Part shown: in pieces, positions 37,608-47,041 of the stretch
Layout: each line of letters begins with the position of its first letter
Numbering within the stretch: position 1 is the stretch's first letter
Assembly (NCBI RefSeq): GCF_013459645.1
Contig: NZ_CP054861.1
Location: forward strand, 2,034,001 to 2,098,000
DNA from: Martelella sp. NC20
GTDB taxonomy: Bacteria; Pseudomonadota; Alphaproteobacteria; Rhizobiales; Rhizobiaceae
Length of the DNA stretch: 64,000 bases
Direction of reading: 5' to 3'
Made by a program: the position numbers and the translations under genes
The notes under the pieces: model-generated
Told to the model about the DNA's origin: nothing
The model's database searches: none
The model's input: the letters and a program-made list of their open reading frames with translations, nothing else

Positions 37608-38954
37608 ATGACATCATCAAGGGTTCCCGTTCAATTGATCGACAGCGCGTCGAAGATTCTCGATGTCGCGAGACGAAAGGGCGCGGATGCGGCCGATGTC
37701 GTCGTCTCCGAAGGCGTTTCGAACAGCATTTCGGTGCGCGACGGCAAACGAGAGAACGCCAAGGCTTCCGAAAACAGGGGATTTTCGCTGAGGGTGTTTC
37801 GCGGCGCCAGGGTTGCGACCGTCTCGACCAATGACGATAGCGATATCGAAACCCTGGTCGAGCGCGCGCTCGCCATGGCCGCCGTCTCGCCCGAAGATCC
37901 CTATGCCAGCCTCGCCGACAGCGCCCGGCTTGCCCGCGCCGCGCCGGATCTCGACCTTTACGACGAAACAGAGGTTTCGCCGGAGGCGCTTGCCGAACGC
38001 GCGCTTTCGGCCGAACAGGCCGCACTTCAGGTCAAGGGCGTCACCAAAAGCTCGGGCGCGGGGGCCTCGCGCGGCGAGGTCGGCTTCGTGCTGGTGACCT
38101 CCGACGGTTTCTCCGGCGGATACCGGCGCTCATATTCCTCCGTTTCGGTCTCGGTCGTGGCGGGCGAGGGCGCCGGCATGCAGCGCGATCACGATTATGA
38201 CGCGCGCGCCCATGACGGCGATCTCGACCGGCCGGACGAAATCGGCCGCAAGGCCGGGGAGCGGGCCGCGGCGCGGCTCTCGCCCCGTCAGGTGCCGACG
38301 CTGCGCAACGCCGCCGTGATCTTCGAGCCGCGTCTTGCCGCAAGCATGATCGGCAGTCTCGCGAGCGCCATCTCGGGCTCGTCGGTCGCGCGCAAGACCA
38401 GCTTTCTGCGGGATCGGCTCGGCAAGCCGGTGCTGAAGGCCGGGCTCAATGTGATCGACGATCCTGCCATACGTCGCGGCGCCGGCTCCCAGCCCTTCGA
38501 TGGCGAAGGAGTCGCAAGCGAACCGCTCGTCATGGTCGAGGACGGCGTGTTGCAGCAATGGTTCCTGTCGACCGCGCTTGGCCGGGAGCTTGGCCTTGAG
38601 ACCAATGGTCGCGGCACCCGATCCGGCAATTCGCTCTCCGCGGCGCCGACAAATCTGGTGCTGGAGCCCGGCGGCAAGTCGCCGGCGGAACTGATGGCCG
38701 AAATCGGAACCGGGCTTTACGTCACCGAACTGATCGGCCATGGCGTCAACATGGTGACCGGCGAATATTCGCGCGGAGCGAGCGGGTTCTGGATCGAAGA
38801 TGGCGAGATCGCCTATCCGGTGTCGCAGATGACGATAGCGGGCAATCTGAAGGACATGTTCATGGCGATGACCCCGGCAAACGACATCGACCGCCGGTTC
38901 TCGATCGCAACCCCCAGTATTCTTGTCGAGGGCGTTACCCTCGCCGGATCGTGA
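37608..38954 (+). CDS. pmbA: TldE/PmbA family metalloprotease-like protein
   Basis: A 448-residue protein of the TldD/TldE family. TldDE degrade or mature small peptides such as microcin B17 and the CcdA antitoxin; TldE/PmbA is the non-catalytic partner, and indeed no HExxxH is evident here. Motifs: NSISVRDGKRENAKASENRGFSLRVF, GNSLSAAPTNLVLEPG and TELIGHGVNMVTGEYSRGASGFWIEDG. AAGGAAAGG precedes the ATG at 37608. It overlaps the downstream phosphatase-family gene by 4 bases. Confidence 0.93.
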   Translation: MTSSRVPVQLIDSASKILDVARRKGADAADVVVSEGVSNSISVRDGKRENAKASENRGFSLRVFRGARVATVSTNDDSDIETLVERALAMAAVSPEDPYASLADSARLARAAPDLDLYDETEVSPEALAERALSAEQAALQVKGVTKSSGAGASRGEVGFVLVTSDGFSGGYRRSYSSVSVSVVAGEGAGMQRDHDYDARAHDGDLDRPDEIGRKAGERAAARLSPRQVPTLRNAAVIFEPRLAASMIGSLASAISGSSVARKTSFLRDRLGKPVLKAGLNVIDDPAIRRGAGSQPFDGEGVASEPLVMVEDGVLQQWFLSTALGRELGLETNGRGTRSGNSLSAAPTNLVLEPGGKSPAELMAEIGTGLYVTELIGHGVNMVTGEYSRGASGFWIEDGEIAYPVSQMTIAGNLKDMFMAMTPANDIDRRFSIATPSILVEGVTLAGS

Positions 38955-39781
38955 GGGCCGGCGTGGCGGAGTTATCCGGACCGGATGCAGATATAGCCGC
39001 CGATCTCGCGCTGATCACGGATGCCGCGCGGGAAGCAGGCGCGGTCGCGCTCTCTCATTTTGGCCAGAACCCGGAAGTCTGGTGGAAGAACTCCGGACAG
39101 TCGCCGGTCAGCGCCGCCGATTTTGCCGCCAATGAGTGCCTGGAGGACCTGCTGCGCAAGGCGCGGCCGGATTATGGCTGGCTCTCGGAGGAAAGCGGCG
39201 ATGATTTTGCGAGATTGGATGCGGATGCCACATTCGTCGTCGACCCGATCGACGGAACGCGCGGTTTCCTCAAGGGCAAGAAGAACTGGATGGTCAGCGT
39301 CGCGGTGGTGCGCGGCGGCCGCCCGGTCGCGGGTGTTCTGGTCGCCCCGGCGCTCGACGAGGTGTTTACCGCCGGCCTCGGCGGACCGGCGCTGAAGAAC
39401 GGCATGCCGATTGCGGCGTCATCGCGCCATGGCGAGGCCGGAAATCTGGAACTCTGCCTGCCGGCGACCATGCTCGATGGCTTCAGTCCGCCATTTCGCG
39501 CGCGGGTCAACAAGGCCGCCCATATTCCCTCGCTTGCCTACAGGCTGGCTTTGGTTGCCGATGGCCGTCTTGATGCCACACTTGTAAGGCCTAACTCACA
39601 TGACTGGGATCTGGCCGCCGCCGATATCATCCTTGCCTCGGCCGGAGCGGCGCTGGTGGATGACGCGGGACGGCAGCTGACCTATAATCGCCGCGCGCTT
39701 CGTCACGGTACGCTGTTTGCGGGAAATCAGGCGCTGGTCGGAAGGCTGATGGCCGAATTCGCGCCGCCGGCCGTGATCTGA
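38951..39781 (+). CDS. Inositol monophosphatase / 3'(2'),5'-bisphosphate nucleotidase family protein
   Basis: A 276-residue Mg2+-dependent phosphatase. Metal-site motifs are LSEESGDD, VVDPIDGTRGFLKGKKNWMVSVAV and, near the C-terminus, SHDWDLAAADIILASAGA. CysQ (3'-phosphoadenosine 5'-phosphate turnover) and inositol phosphatase activities cannot be separated by eye. The GTG start overlaps the pmbA stop (GTGA). The order pmbA-this gene-DUF4170-waaA-lpxK is common in rhizobia, which suggests an envelope-related role. Confidence 0.88.
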   Translation: MRAGVAELSGPDADIAADLALITDAAREAGAVALSHFGQNPEVWWKNSGQSPVSAADFAANECLEDLLRKARPDYGWLSEESGDDFARLDADATFVVDPIDGTRGFLKGKKNWMVSVAVVRGGRPVAGVLVAPALDEVFTAGLGGPALKNGMPIAASSRHGEAGNLELCLPATMLDGFSPPFRARVNKAAHIPSLAYRLALVADGRLDATLVRPNSHDWDLAAADIILASAGAALVDDAGRQLTYNRRALRHGTLFAGNQALVGRLMAEFAPPAVI

Positions 39782-39854
39782 CCCGTGACTTGACAAAAGC
39801 GTCCAAACCCGGGACACGCTGTGGCGGGAGGAACAGAGTAAAGAGAGATCTGAA

Positions 39855-40088
39855 ATGGCTGATACGGTTGAAAACAAGCAACTCCTGCATCTGGTTTTCG
39901 GTGGGGAACTCGAAAGCCTGAAGGGCGTCAAGTTCACCGACCTGAACGCGCTCGACATTGTCGGCATCTACCCCAACTACGCCAGCGCCCACGCGGCCTG
40001 GAAATCCAGGGCGCAGCAGACAGTCGACAATGCTCATATGCGGTATTTCATCGTTCATCTGCACCGGCTTCTCGATCCGGAATCATGA
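39855..40088 (+). CDS. DUF4170 domain protein
   Basis: A 77-residue cytosolic protein with the family pattern LHLVFGGELESLKG and VGIYPNYASAHAAWKSRAQQTVDNAHMRYFIVHLHRLLDP. AGAGAG lies upstream of the ATG. The family is small, restricted to alphaproteobacteria as far as I know, and without assigned function; its fixed place next to waaA and lpxK suggests a link to lipopolysaccharide synthesis. Confidence 0.9.
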   Translation: MADTVENKQLLHLVFGGELESLKGVKFTDLNALDIVGIYPNYASAHAAWKSRAQQTVDNAHMRYFIVHLHRLLDPES

Positions 40089-40410
40089 ACACGGAATCAT
40101 GAACACTGTCTTTTTTGCGCATCCGGACGCAGAATAGGGAACTGATTTTGCCTCGAAAGCGTATTGGGCGTTCCTGCAACTGCTCTACGGTATAAAATTA
40201 AGCAGTTGCTTTAAAAGCATGCAGTCGAAGTCTTTATAAGAATAAAGAAAAGAACTTCGTTCCGGGTCTGCCTGAAGACTTTTGGTGGAATATTTAGGAT
40301 ATGGTTCTTCCTGTTCCTAAATGTTATTTTCTGAAGTAGGATGATTCGCGCAATGGTGGTGGGTGCGGCCGCTGATCCGATGCACGAGAACGGGGTATAC
40401 GGACAAGGGA
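40089..40410. other. AT-rich intergenic leader before waaA
   Basis: About 320 bases, much lower in GC than the neighbours and without a coding frame. TATAAA at 40191 is -10-like but has no -35 at proper spacing. TGCTTT-A-AAAGCA near 40207-40219 is a small hairpin. The near-direct repeat of GGAATCATGAACAC at the left end follows the DUF4170 stop. It may hold the waaA promoter. Confidence 0.4.
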
Positions 40411-41802
40411 ATGATATCAGGCATTTCTATTTGGTTGGCCCGCAACACCTACCGACTTGGCGGGATTCTCGGCTATCCGCTGTTACGGCCGATCCTCTAT
40501 CATCGCGTCAGGCGCGGCAAGGAGGAGCGAAGCCGCCTGGGTGAGCGCTTCGGCCGCGCCGACCGGCAAAGACCGGAAGGTCCGCTCGTCTGGATACACG
40601 CGGCAAGTGTGGGCGAAACGCTCGCCGTCACGTCGCTCGTCCAGAATATCCACGAATTCGGCATCACCGTTCTACTGACCACCGGCACCGTTACATCCGC
40701 GCGACTGGCCTCGGAACGTTTCGGGGACACGATCATCCATCAATATGTCCCGCTTGATGCATTGCCAGCGGTAACACGCTTTCTCGATCACTGGCGTCCG
40801 GACCTTGCGATCAACGTCGAAACCGAGGTCTGGCCGGTCACGATCGCGGAACTTGCCAAGCGCAAGATCGCGCAGATTGTCGTCAATGGACGGATTTCGG
40901 ATCGCTCGTTCGAGCGCTGGATGCAGCGCCGTGAGCTTGCCCGCACGATGTTCTCGCGGTTCTCGCTGGTCATGGCGCAGACGGAGCTCGATGCCGAGCG
41001 CTTTGCCGATCTCGGGGCGCTGCATGTCTCGGTTACCGGCAATCTCAAGGTTGACCGCAGCGCGCCGCCCGTCGATGATGATGTCCTGGAGACCCTGAAG
41101 ACCGAAATCGGCGCGCGTCCGGTCTGGGCGGCGATCTCGACCTTTGACGGCGAGGAAAAAAATGCCGCCGACGTGCATGCCGCGCTCAAGGAAAGCCATC
41201 CCGGTCTCCTGACCATCATCGTTCCCCGTCATCCCGATCGCGGCGATGCGCTGGCCGCGCTGTTTTCGGCCGACGGGCTTTCGGTCAAGCGCCGCTCGCT
41301 CGGCGAACGCCCGGACGAGGCGACCGACATCTATCTCGGCGACACGATCGGCGATATGGGGCTTTATCTCCGCCTCACCGATATTGCCTTCGTCGGCCGC
41401 TCGATGACGGCACGCGGCGGCCAGAACCCGCTGGAACCCGCCATGCTTGGAACCGCGATCCTGACGGGTCAGCATGTCGACAATTTCCGCGATACCTATC
41501 GTCAGTTGCGTCAACGCGGCGCGGTGCGCGCCGTCGACGATCCGCAAGCGCTGCTGCAATCGGTCGATCTTCTTTTGCGTGACGAGGCCGCGCGCGAGCA
41601 CATGATCGCCGCCGGCTATGCCGGGGTGCGCGACATGCGCGGCGCGCTGATCCGCACCATGAAGGGGCTCGAGCGCTATCTTGCGCCGCTTATTCTCGAA
41701 GCCCGGTTCTCCGCGCGTCCGAAGACCGTGGCCGAAAAGAAACGCCTGCCGATTGTTCCGGAGCGGCTGCCCGACCAGAATTTGCGCAAGGCGCTGAATT
41801 GA
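40411..41802 (+). CDS. waaA: 3-deoxy-D-manno-octulosonic acid transferase
   Basis: Inner-membrane-associated GT30 enzyme that adds Kdo to lipid IVA. The 463-residue protein has an N-terminal anchor (SIWLARNTYRLGGILGYPLLRPIL), GRADRQRPEGPLVWIHAASVGETLA with the catalytic Glu, VNVETEVWP-like INVETEVWPVTIAELAKR, and C-terminal VGRSMTARGGQNPLEPA binding CMP-Kdo. The ATG at 40411 starts the family's usual N-terminus; an in-frame ATG 48 bases upstream is less likely. lpxK follows after about 175 bases. Confidence 0.95.
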   Translation: MISGISIWLARNTYRLGGILGYPLLRPILYHRVRRGKEERSRLGERFGRADRQRPEGPLVWIHAASVGETLAVTSLVQNIHEFGITVLLTTGTVTSARLASERFGDTIIHQYVPLDALPAVTRFLDHWRPDLAINVETEVWPVTIAELAKRKIAQIVVNGRISDRSFERWMQRRELARTMFSRFSLVMAQTELDAERFADLGALHVSVTGNLKVDRSAPPVDDDVLETLKTEIGARPVWAAISTFDGEEKNAADVHAALKESHPGLLTIIVPRHPDRGDALAALFSADGLSVKRRSLGERPDEATDIYLGDTIGDMGLYLRLTDIAFVGRSMTARGGQNPLEPAMLGTAILTGQHVDNFRDTYRQLRQRGAVRAVDDPQALLQSVDLLLRDEAAREHMIAAGYAGVRDMRGALIRTMKGLERYLAPLILEARFSARPKTVAEKKRLPIVPERLPDQNLRKALN

Positions 41803-41976
41803 AGGCGTGGAAGCGGTGCGGAGGCTAGCCAGTCTCATGGCGCGCAGCTAAGCTGTCGGGCGTTGATCCGCGCTTTACGGACATGCTTGCCCGTTCTATC
41901 TGTTTGTTTTGCCGTAATGCGCTGTCAGCTGAGATCGTCTGACGCAGCGCAATGCTCCGGGGTCTGACAGAGAGTT

Positions 41977-43026
41977 GTGCCCGATATGAAGAAAACGACA
42001 CGGGCCTTCTGGTGGAAGCGCGGCCATCCCTTGAGCCTGCTTCTGCTTCCCGTCTCCTGGATCTACGCCGCGATCGCCGGTCGCCGGATGGCGCGGGCGG
42101 ATGGCGCGCGGGCCGGGGTGCCGGTCCTGTGCGTTGGCAATTTCACCGTCGGCGGGACCGGCAAGACCCCCGTGGCCGAGGCGCTGGCGCGGGCAGCGCG
42201 CGAAACCGGCAGGCGGCCGGGCTTTCTGCTGCGCGGCTATGGCGGCAAGGTCGATGGGGCGGTGCTGGTCGATCCGGCGCGTCACAGCTTCCGCGATGTC
42301 GGCGACGAGGCGCTGATGCTGTCGCGGCTGGCGCCGGTCGCGGTCTCGCCAGCACGGGCGGATGCGGCGGCGCTTCTGGAGCAGGCAGGCGTCGATTTCA
42401 TCATCATGGATGACGGGTTGCAGAGCGGGCGGCTGAAGCCCGATTTCGCGGTCGCGGTGGTCGATGCCAGGCGCGGCTTCGGCAATGGCCGGTGCCTGCC
42501 GGCGGGTCCGCTGCGGGCCGTGCTGGCGATCCAGCTTTCGAAGGTTAACGCGGTGCTCCTGAACGGCGTCGGCGGCGAGGAGGCGGCGGTGCGCAGTGCT
42601 GCCCGCCACGCCTATCGGCCGGTCGAGGTGCTGCATCAGAAGCCGGTGGCCGGCGGCGATGACCTCAGCGGCAAGGATGTGCTCGCCTATGCCGGCATCG
42701 GTGACCCGGAGAAGTTTTTCGCAACGCTCGAAGGCCTTGGAGCCAAGGTGCGCCGGGCCGTCGCCCTGGCCGATCACCAGCCGATCTCCGAGGCGTTGGC
42801 GCGTTCTCTGCTTGCCGATGCCGGGGCCTTGCTGCCGGTGACGACCGCAAAGGACATGGCCCGGCTTCAGGGCGTCAGCGGGTCGGCCGTATCGACGTTG
42901 CGCGAAAAGAGCCGCGTGGTCGAGATCGCCGCGGTTTTCGAGAAACGGAGCATGCCCGCCACAATGGTCATGGCCACGCTCGATGCGTTTCGTCACCGTC
43001 CGGAGCCCGACGCCGCCAGGCGGTGA
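41977..43026 (+). CDS. lpxK: Tetraacyldisaccharide 4'-kinase
   Basis: Membrane-associated P-loop kinase that phosphorylates the 4' position of the lipid A precursor. The 349-residue protein has a hydrophobic N-terminal helix (LSLLLLPVSWIYAAIAG), the P-loop VGNFTVGGTGKTPVAEAL (P-loop at about 59-65), and the DDGLQ motif in FIIMDDGLQSGRL. An ATG at 41986 is an alternative start. It completes the lipid A-Kdo pair with waaA. Confidence 0.95.
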   Translation: MPDMKKTTRAFWWKRGHPLSLLLLPVSWIYAAIAGRRMARADGARAGVPVLCVGNFTVGGTGKTPVAEALARAARETGRRPGFLLRGYGGKVDGAVLVDPARHSFRDVGDEALMLSRLAPVAVSPARADAAALLEQAGVDFIIMDDGLQSGRLKPDFAVAVVDARRGFGNGRCLPAGPLRAVLAIQLSKVNAVLLNGVGGEEAAVRSAARHAYRPVEVLHQKPVAGGDDLSGKDVLAYAGIGDPEKFFATLEGLGAKVRRAVALADHQPISEALARSLLADAGALLPVTTAKDMARLQGVSGSAVSTLREKSRVVEIAAVFEKRSMPATMVMATLDAFRHRPEPDAARR

Positions 43027-43125
43027 ACCGCGCTGTTTGTCCGTGGTAAATTAATTTTGATGGGCAATCGGCTCAGTTTGTCCTATCCTTGGGTCTTAAC
43101 CGCAATGACATGCCGGTTGGAGACG

Positions 43126-43632
43126 ATGAGGATATTATCCAGCGACGTGCGGCCCGCAGAGACGGCCGACGCCGAGAAAATCGCAAGGGTGCACTGGCTG
43201 GCATGGCATCAGGTCTATGCCGGCATCCTTCCTCACCGTGCGCTTCATGATATGATTTCACGCCGCAATATCGCCTGGTGGAAGAGCGCGATCGCCAGCG
43301 AGGAGACGCTGCTGGTGCTGGAGGTTCAGGGCCAGCCGGTCGGCTATGCCAGCGTCGGCCTCAATCGCGTCAAGGCGCTGCCCCAGGAAGGCGAGATCTA
43401 CGAGATCTATCTTCTGCCGGAATATCAGGGGCTTGGCTTCGGCCGGGTGCTGTTTGCCGAAGCCCGCCGGCTGCTCGCCTCGCTCGGCTGCAAGGGCACG
43501 ATCTGCTGGTGTTTCGACGCGCTCGATCACGCCGGCATCTTCTTTACAGCGCTCGGCGGCAAGCCCTTCGCCTTCGCCGAGGAAGAGCATGGCGGCAAGG
43601 TGCTCGGCAAGGTTTCCTATATCTGGGAATGA
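43126..43632 (+). CDS. GNAT family N-acetyltransferase
   Basis: A 168-residue acetyltransferase. [28 protein letters not shown] is a common N-terminal pattern; the acetyl-CoA site is [28 protein letters not shown] (Q-x-x-G-x-G pattern). Substrate unknown. GGAG before the ATG at 43126 supports this start over an upstream in-frame ATG. Confidence 0.88.
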   Translation: MRILSSDVRPAETADAEKIARVHWLAWHQVYAGILPHRALHDMISRRNIAWWKSAIASEETLLVLEVQGQPVGYASVGLNRVKALPQEGEIYEIYLLPEYQGLGFGRVLFAEARRLLASLGCKGTICWCFDALDHAGIFFTALGGKPFAFAEEEHGGKVLGKVSYIWE

Positions 43633-43744
43633 CCGTTCTTTCGCGGATTCATCCGGACGGCCGCAACTGTCTTCGCGCGGTTGCTTTGTCGGGGTAATTT
43701 GGCTATCCAAGGCGCGAAATTCTTCCCCTTTTCTGGAGACCCTG

Positions 43745-44281
43745 ATGCGTATTGAAGCGATTGCGATCGGCAAGAACCCGCCCGACGATATCAATGTTAT
43801 CGTCGAAGTCCCGATCGGCGGCCAGCCGATCAAATACGAGATGGACAAGGAAGCCGGCGTTCTCGTCGTTGACCGCTTTCTCTATACGCCGATGATGTAT
43901 CCCGGCAATTACGGCTTCGTTCCGCATACGCTCTCCGACGATGGCGACCCGATCGACGTGCTGATCTGCAATTTCCGCCCGCTGATGCCCGGCTGCGTCA
44001 TCAATGTCCGCCCGATCGGCGTGATGATGATGGAAGACAATTCCGGCAAGGACGAGAAGATCATCGCCGTGCCGTCGCGCGATCTCAGCGCCCGTTTCGA
44101 CAAGGTCGAGGATTACACCGACATTCCGGAGATCCAGCTCAAGCAGATCGAGCACTTCTTCGAGCACTACAAGGATCTCGAGCCCGGAAAATGGGTCAAG
44201 ATCTTCGGCTGGCACGGCGTCGACGAGGCCAAGAAGCTGATCGTCGAGGCGATCGAACGCGCGAAGTCCCAGAAGGGCTGA
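43745..44281 (+). CDS. ppa: Inorganic pyrophosphatase (family I)
   Basis: Hydrolyses pyrophosphate to phosphate in the cytosol and drives biosynthesis. The 178-residue protein has [37 protein letters not shown] and the metal signature DGDPIDVLI, plus [19 protein letters not shown] lies before the ATG. Converges with the homospermidine synthase gene across a large palindrome. Confidence 0.97.
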   Translation: MRIEAIAIGKNPPDDINVIVEVPIGGQPIKYEMDKEAGVLVVDRFLYTPMMYPGNYGFVPHTLSDDGDPIDVLICNFRPLMPGCVINVRPIGVMMMEDNSGKDEKIIAVPSRDLSARFDKVEDYTDIPEIQLKQIEHFFEHYKDLEPGKWVKIFGWHGVDEAKKLIVEAIERAKSQKG

Positions 44282-44332
44282 GGCGAAGTCTGGGTGATGC
44301 GCTGGTTGATCCTGCTGGGCCGGCAGCCACCG

Positions 44333-44483
44333 ATCTCCCCCCTTGAGGGGGAGATACCCCGACAGGGGGAGAGAGGGGTGAACCCTCTCCGGCAGCACGG
44401 CGTATGCGGCTTATACCCATACCCCTCTCTGTCGCCCCCGCTCACAATCTCCCCCTCAAGGGGGGAGATTGTGAGCGGGGGCG
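44333..44483. repeat. Palindromic intergenic repeat between ppa and hss (copy 3)
   Basis: A 23-bp sequence beginning ATCTCCCCCCTTG (44333-44355) recurs in inverse orientation at 44447-44469. The right copy sits inside a hairpin with perfect 23-bp arms (44433-44455 and 44461-44483) around TCAAG. It fills the gap between convergent genes and ends 3 bases before the homospermidine synthase stop, so it may also act as terminator. It resembles the repeats at 20205-20375 and 27777-27925. Confidence 0.8.
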
Positions 44484-44486
44484 TTC

Positions 44487-45938
44487 TCAGAACTGAACCA
44501 GAATATTCTTGAACTGCCACGGGTCCTTTTCGTCCTTCTTTTCCTCGAAGAAGGTCTGGCGGCCGGTGAGCGGGGTCCAGTCGGTGTAGTGACCCTCGAC
44601 CGGGCCGAGATAGGGCATCTGGATTTCGAGGCAGCGGCGGTAATCCATCTCGTCGGCCTCGACGATGCCGGCCTCGGGGTTTTCGAGCGCCCAGACCATG
44701 CCGGCCATGACAGCGGAAGTCACCTGCAGCGCGGTCGCGTTCTGGTAGGGCACCAGATTGCGGGTCTCCTCCATCGAAAGCCGCGAACCGTACCAGTAGG
44801 CATTCTTGTCGTGGCCGTAGAGCAGCACGCCGAGTTCATCGATACCGGTCAGGATATCGGCTTCCTCGAGAACGAGCATTTCCTTCTGGGGCGTGCCGCC
44901 ATTGCCGAACATCTCGTCCAGCGAGAGCACGGCGACATCGGCGGGGTGGTAGGCGTAATGGCAGGTCGGGCGGTAGACCACCTTGTCCTTGTCGTTGGTC
45001 ACCGTGAAATAATCGGCGATCGAGATCGACTCGTTGTGGGTGACGAGGAAGCCGTATTGCGGGCCCGGCGTCGGGCACCAGCTTCTGACCCTGGTATTGG
45101 CGCCGGGCTGTTCCAGATAGATCGCGGCCTTGCAGCCCTTCTTGTGTTCCCTGGCGTTTTTCGGCATCCATTTTTCGTGGGTGCCCCAGCCGAGTTCGGC
45201 CGGCTGCATGCCTTCGGCAACGAAACCTTCCACCGACCAGGTGTTCCAGAACACGTTCGGCGGGCGCAGGAATTTCGAGCGCTGGGTGTCGCGTTCGGCA
45301 ATGTGAATGCCCTTGACGCCGGTTTCCTGCATCAGCGCCGCCCAGCCCTCGCGGTCATCGGCGGCGGGTTCGGCGAAGCTCGCGCCGGTCTCGCGGGCGA
45401 CATTGACAAGCGCCTGCTTGACGAACCAGGACACCATGCCGGGATTGGCGCCGCAGCAGGAAACGGCGGTGGTGCCGCCGGGGTTCCTGTGCTTTTCCTT
45501 GCGCACGGTCTCACGCAGCGCATAATTGGTGCGCTCGGCATTGCCGTGGCTCTCGTCGAAATAGAAGCCGAGCCAGGGTTCGATCACGGTGTCGATATAG
45601 AGCACGCCGAGCGAACGGCAGAGCTTCATCAGGTCGAGCGAGGAAGTGTCGACCGAAAGGTTGACGCAGAAGCCCTGGCCTTCGCCCTCGGTGAGCAGGG
45701 GCTCCAGCAATTCCTCGTAATTGTCCCTGGTCACCGCCGCGTGGATGAAGCGCACACCGTGATTGGCGGCGAGATTTGCGTGGGCGTCGTTCGGGTCGAT
45801 GATGACCATGCGCGACTTGTCGAAACGGAAATGCCGTTCGATCAGCGGCAATGCGCCGCGACCGATGGACCCGAAGCCGATCATGACGATGGGGCCGGTG
45901 ATTTCGGCGTGGATCGGGAATTCCTGCTGCATTTCCAT
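44487..45938 (-). CDS. hss: Homospermidine synthase
   Basis: NAD-dependent enzyme forming sym-homospermidine from putrescine, the typical polyamine of rhizobia. The 483-residue length fits the bacterial family. The N-terminal Rossmann motif is GPIVMIGFGSIGRGALPLIERH; further family blocks are YIDTVIEPWLGFYFD, AVSCCGANPGMVSWFVKQAL and FLRPPNVFWNTWSVEGFVAEG. An internal ATG three codons on is possible as start. Its expression would be monocistronic. Confidence 0.95.
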   Translation of the reverse strand: MEMQQEFPIHAEITGPIVMIGFGSIGRGALPLIERHFRFDKSRMVIIDPNDAHANLAANHGVRFIHAAVTRDNYEELLEPLLTEGEGQGFCVNLSVDTSSLDLMKLCRSLGVLYIDTVIEPWLGFYFDESHGNAERTNYALRETVRKEKHRNPGGTTAVSCCGANPGMVSWFVKQALVNVARETGASFAEPAADDREGWAALMQETGVKGIHIAERDTQRSKFLRPPNVFWNTWSVEGFVAEGMQPAELGWGTHEKWMPKNAREHKKGCKAAIYLEQPGANTRVRSWCPTPGPQYGFLVTHNESISIADYFTVTNDKDKVVYRPTCHYAYHPADVAVLSLDEMFGNGGTPQKEMLVLEEADILTGIDELGVLLYGHDKNAYWYGSRLSMEETRNLVPYQNATALQVTSAVMAGMVWALENPEAGIVEADEMDYRRCLEIQMPYLGPVEGHYTDWTPLTGRQTFFEEKKDEKDPWQFKNILVQF

Positions 45939-46132
45939 TTCCTTCTTGTTTGCCTGGCGGGCGCCCGACCGTCATCTCCAGACTTTGCGCTGACGGAAAC
46001 CAGGTTTCCTGACGCGCTATAAAGTGGAATTGTGACGCGGCGATAATTGTTCCCCCGCGCGAAGCGAGATCACACCAACGCGCTCAAGTAAAGCGGATTT
46101 GTGGCTCAAGTTCCAGCCGTCAATGCCGACCG

Positions 46133-47041
46133 TCAGCGCAAAAGAGTGTCGAGCCAGGCGATCAGCGCCGCGATATCGGCGTCCTGCATGCCCTTGTAGG
46201 CGCGTTCCTCGGCGCTCAGCCCGGCGAGTTGCCCGGTCATGGCGGCGGCCATCGCCCTGCGTTCGGGACGGCGCTGAATGGCCTCGACCGGGTCGGTGTA
46301 GATGCGGATGGTGAACAGGATAGCGCCCGTTCCGGAAAGCCGCGTCAGCGTCTGGCGTTCGACCCGCATGAAATTGGCCGCGATCGGACGGACGGGGCGG
46401 AACGGATCCTCCGGCAGGTGTTTGGAAACCGGCATGGCGAGCGCGTCGGAGCCCTTGAACGACCAGTTGAAGCGCTCGGCGGGCAGGCCCGGCTTCAGAT
46501 TGTCGAAAATCCGGGCAACCAGCGCGGCGTTGCGGGTGCCCGCATTGAAACCGGGCACATCGGCATGCACTTCCTCCATCGGCCGGCCGGCCTTTTCGGC
46601 AAGCGACCAGGACGAGGGAAAGGCGACAAAGCCCGCCGAAAGATGCCAGCTTCCGTCGCGATTGATCAGGATCGCCAGATCATCCTCGATCAGCATGCCC
46701 GCGGTCAAAAGCGGCGGGACCGACGGGTCGTCAAGTGCAACGGTATGATCGAGAAAATGCAGGTTGTTGCCATCACGGCGGTAGATGTCGGCATGGCGCG
46801 CCTCGAGGTGGCCGGCGATCAGCGCCAGCGCCTCGCGGGCGGCATCGAGGCTGTCGTCGTCGGCGCGGAAGATTTCGTCGCGACGGGTCGCCAGCAGGCG
46901 CTGCTTTTCGGCAAGATAGCGTCCGAGATCGTCGCCGGGCTCCAGCCATTTGTCAGGGTCGAGCGCGGAGAGGCCGATCGAGAACGGCTTGTAGGCGCGG
47001 CCATAGGGCATCAGCCGCAGGGCTTGCCGTTCAGCCGCCAT
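46133..47041 (-). CDS. DUF3445 (haem-dependent oxidative N-demethylase-like) protein
   Basis: A 302-residue protein of the DUF3445 family, whose members include a haem-dependent oxidative N-demethylase subunit. Visible family features are PYKPFSIGLSALDPDKWL-type start, EDDLAILINRDGSWHLSAGFVAFPSSWSLAEKAG, HADVPGF and the C-terminal MRVERQTLTRLSGTGAILFTIRIYTDP. It ends a four-gene operon (pepF-pabB-YCII-this), overlapping the YCII gene by 11 bases. Substrate unknown. Confidence 0.85.
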   Translation of the reverse strand: MAAERQALRLMPYGRAYKPFSIGLSALDPDKWLEPGDDLGRYLAEKQRLLATRRDEIFRADDDSLDAAREALALIAGHLEARHADIYRRDGNNLHFLDHTVALDDPSVPPLLTAGMLIEDDLAILINRDGSWHLSAGFVAFPSSWSLAEKAGRPMEEVHADVPGFNAGTRNAALVARIFDNLKPGLPAERFNWSFKGSDALAMPVSKHLPEDPFRPVRPIAANFMRVERQTLTRLSGTGAILFTIRIYTDPVEAIQRRPERRAMAAAMTGQLAGLSAEERAYKGMQDADIAALIAWLDTLLR

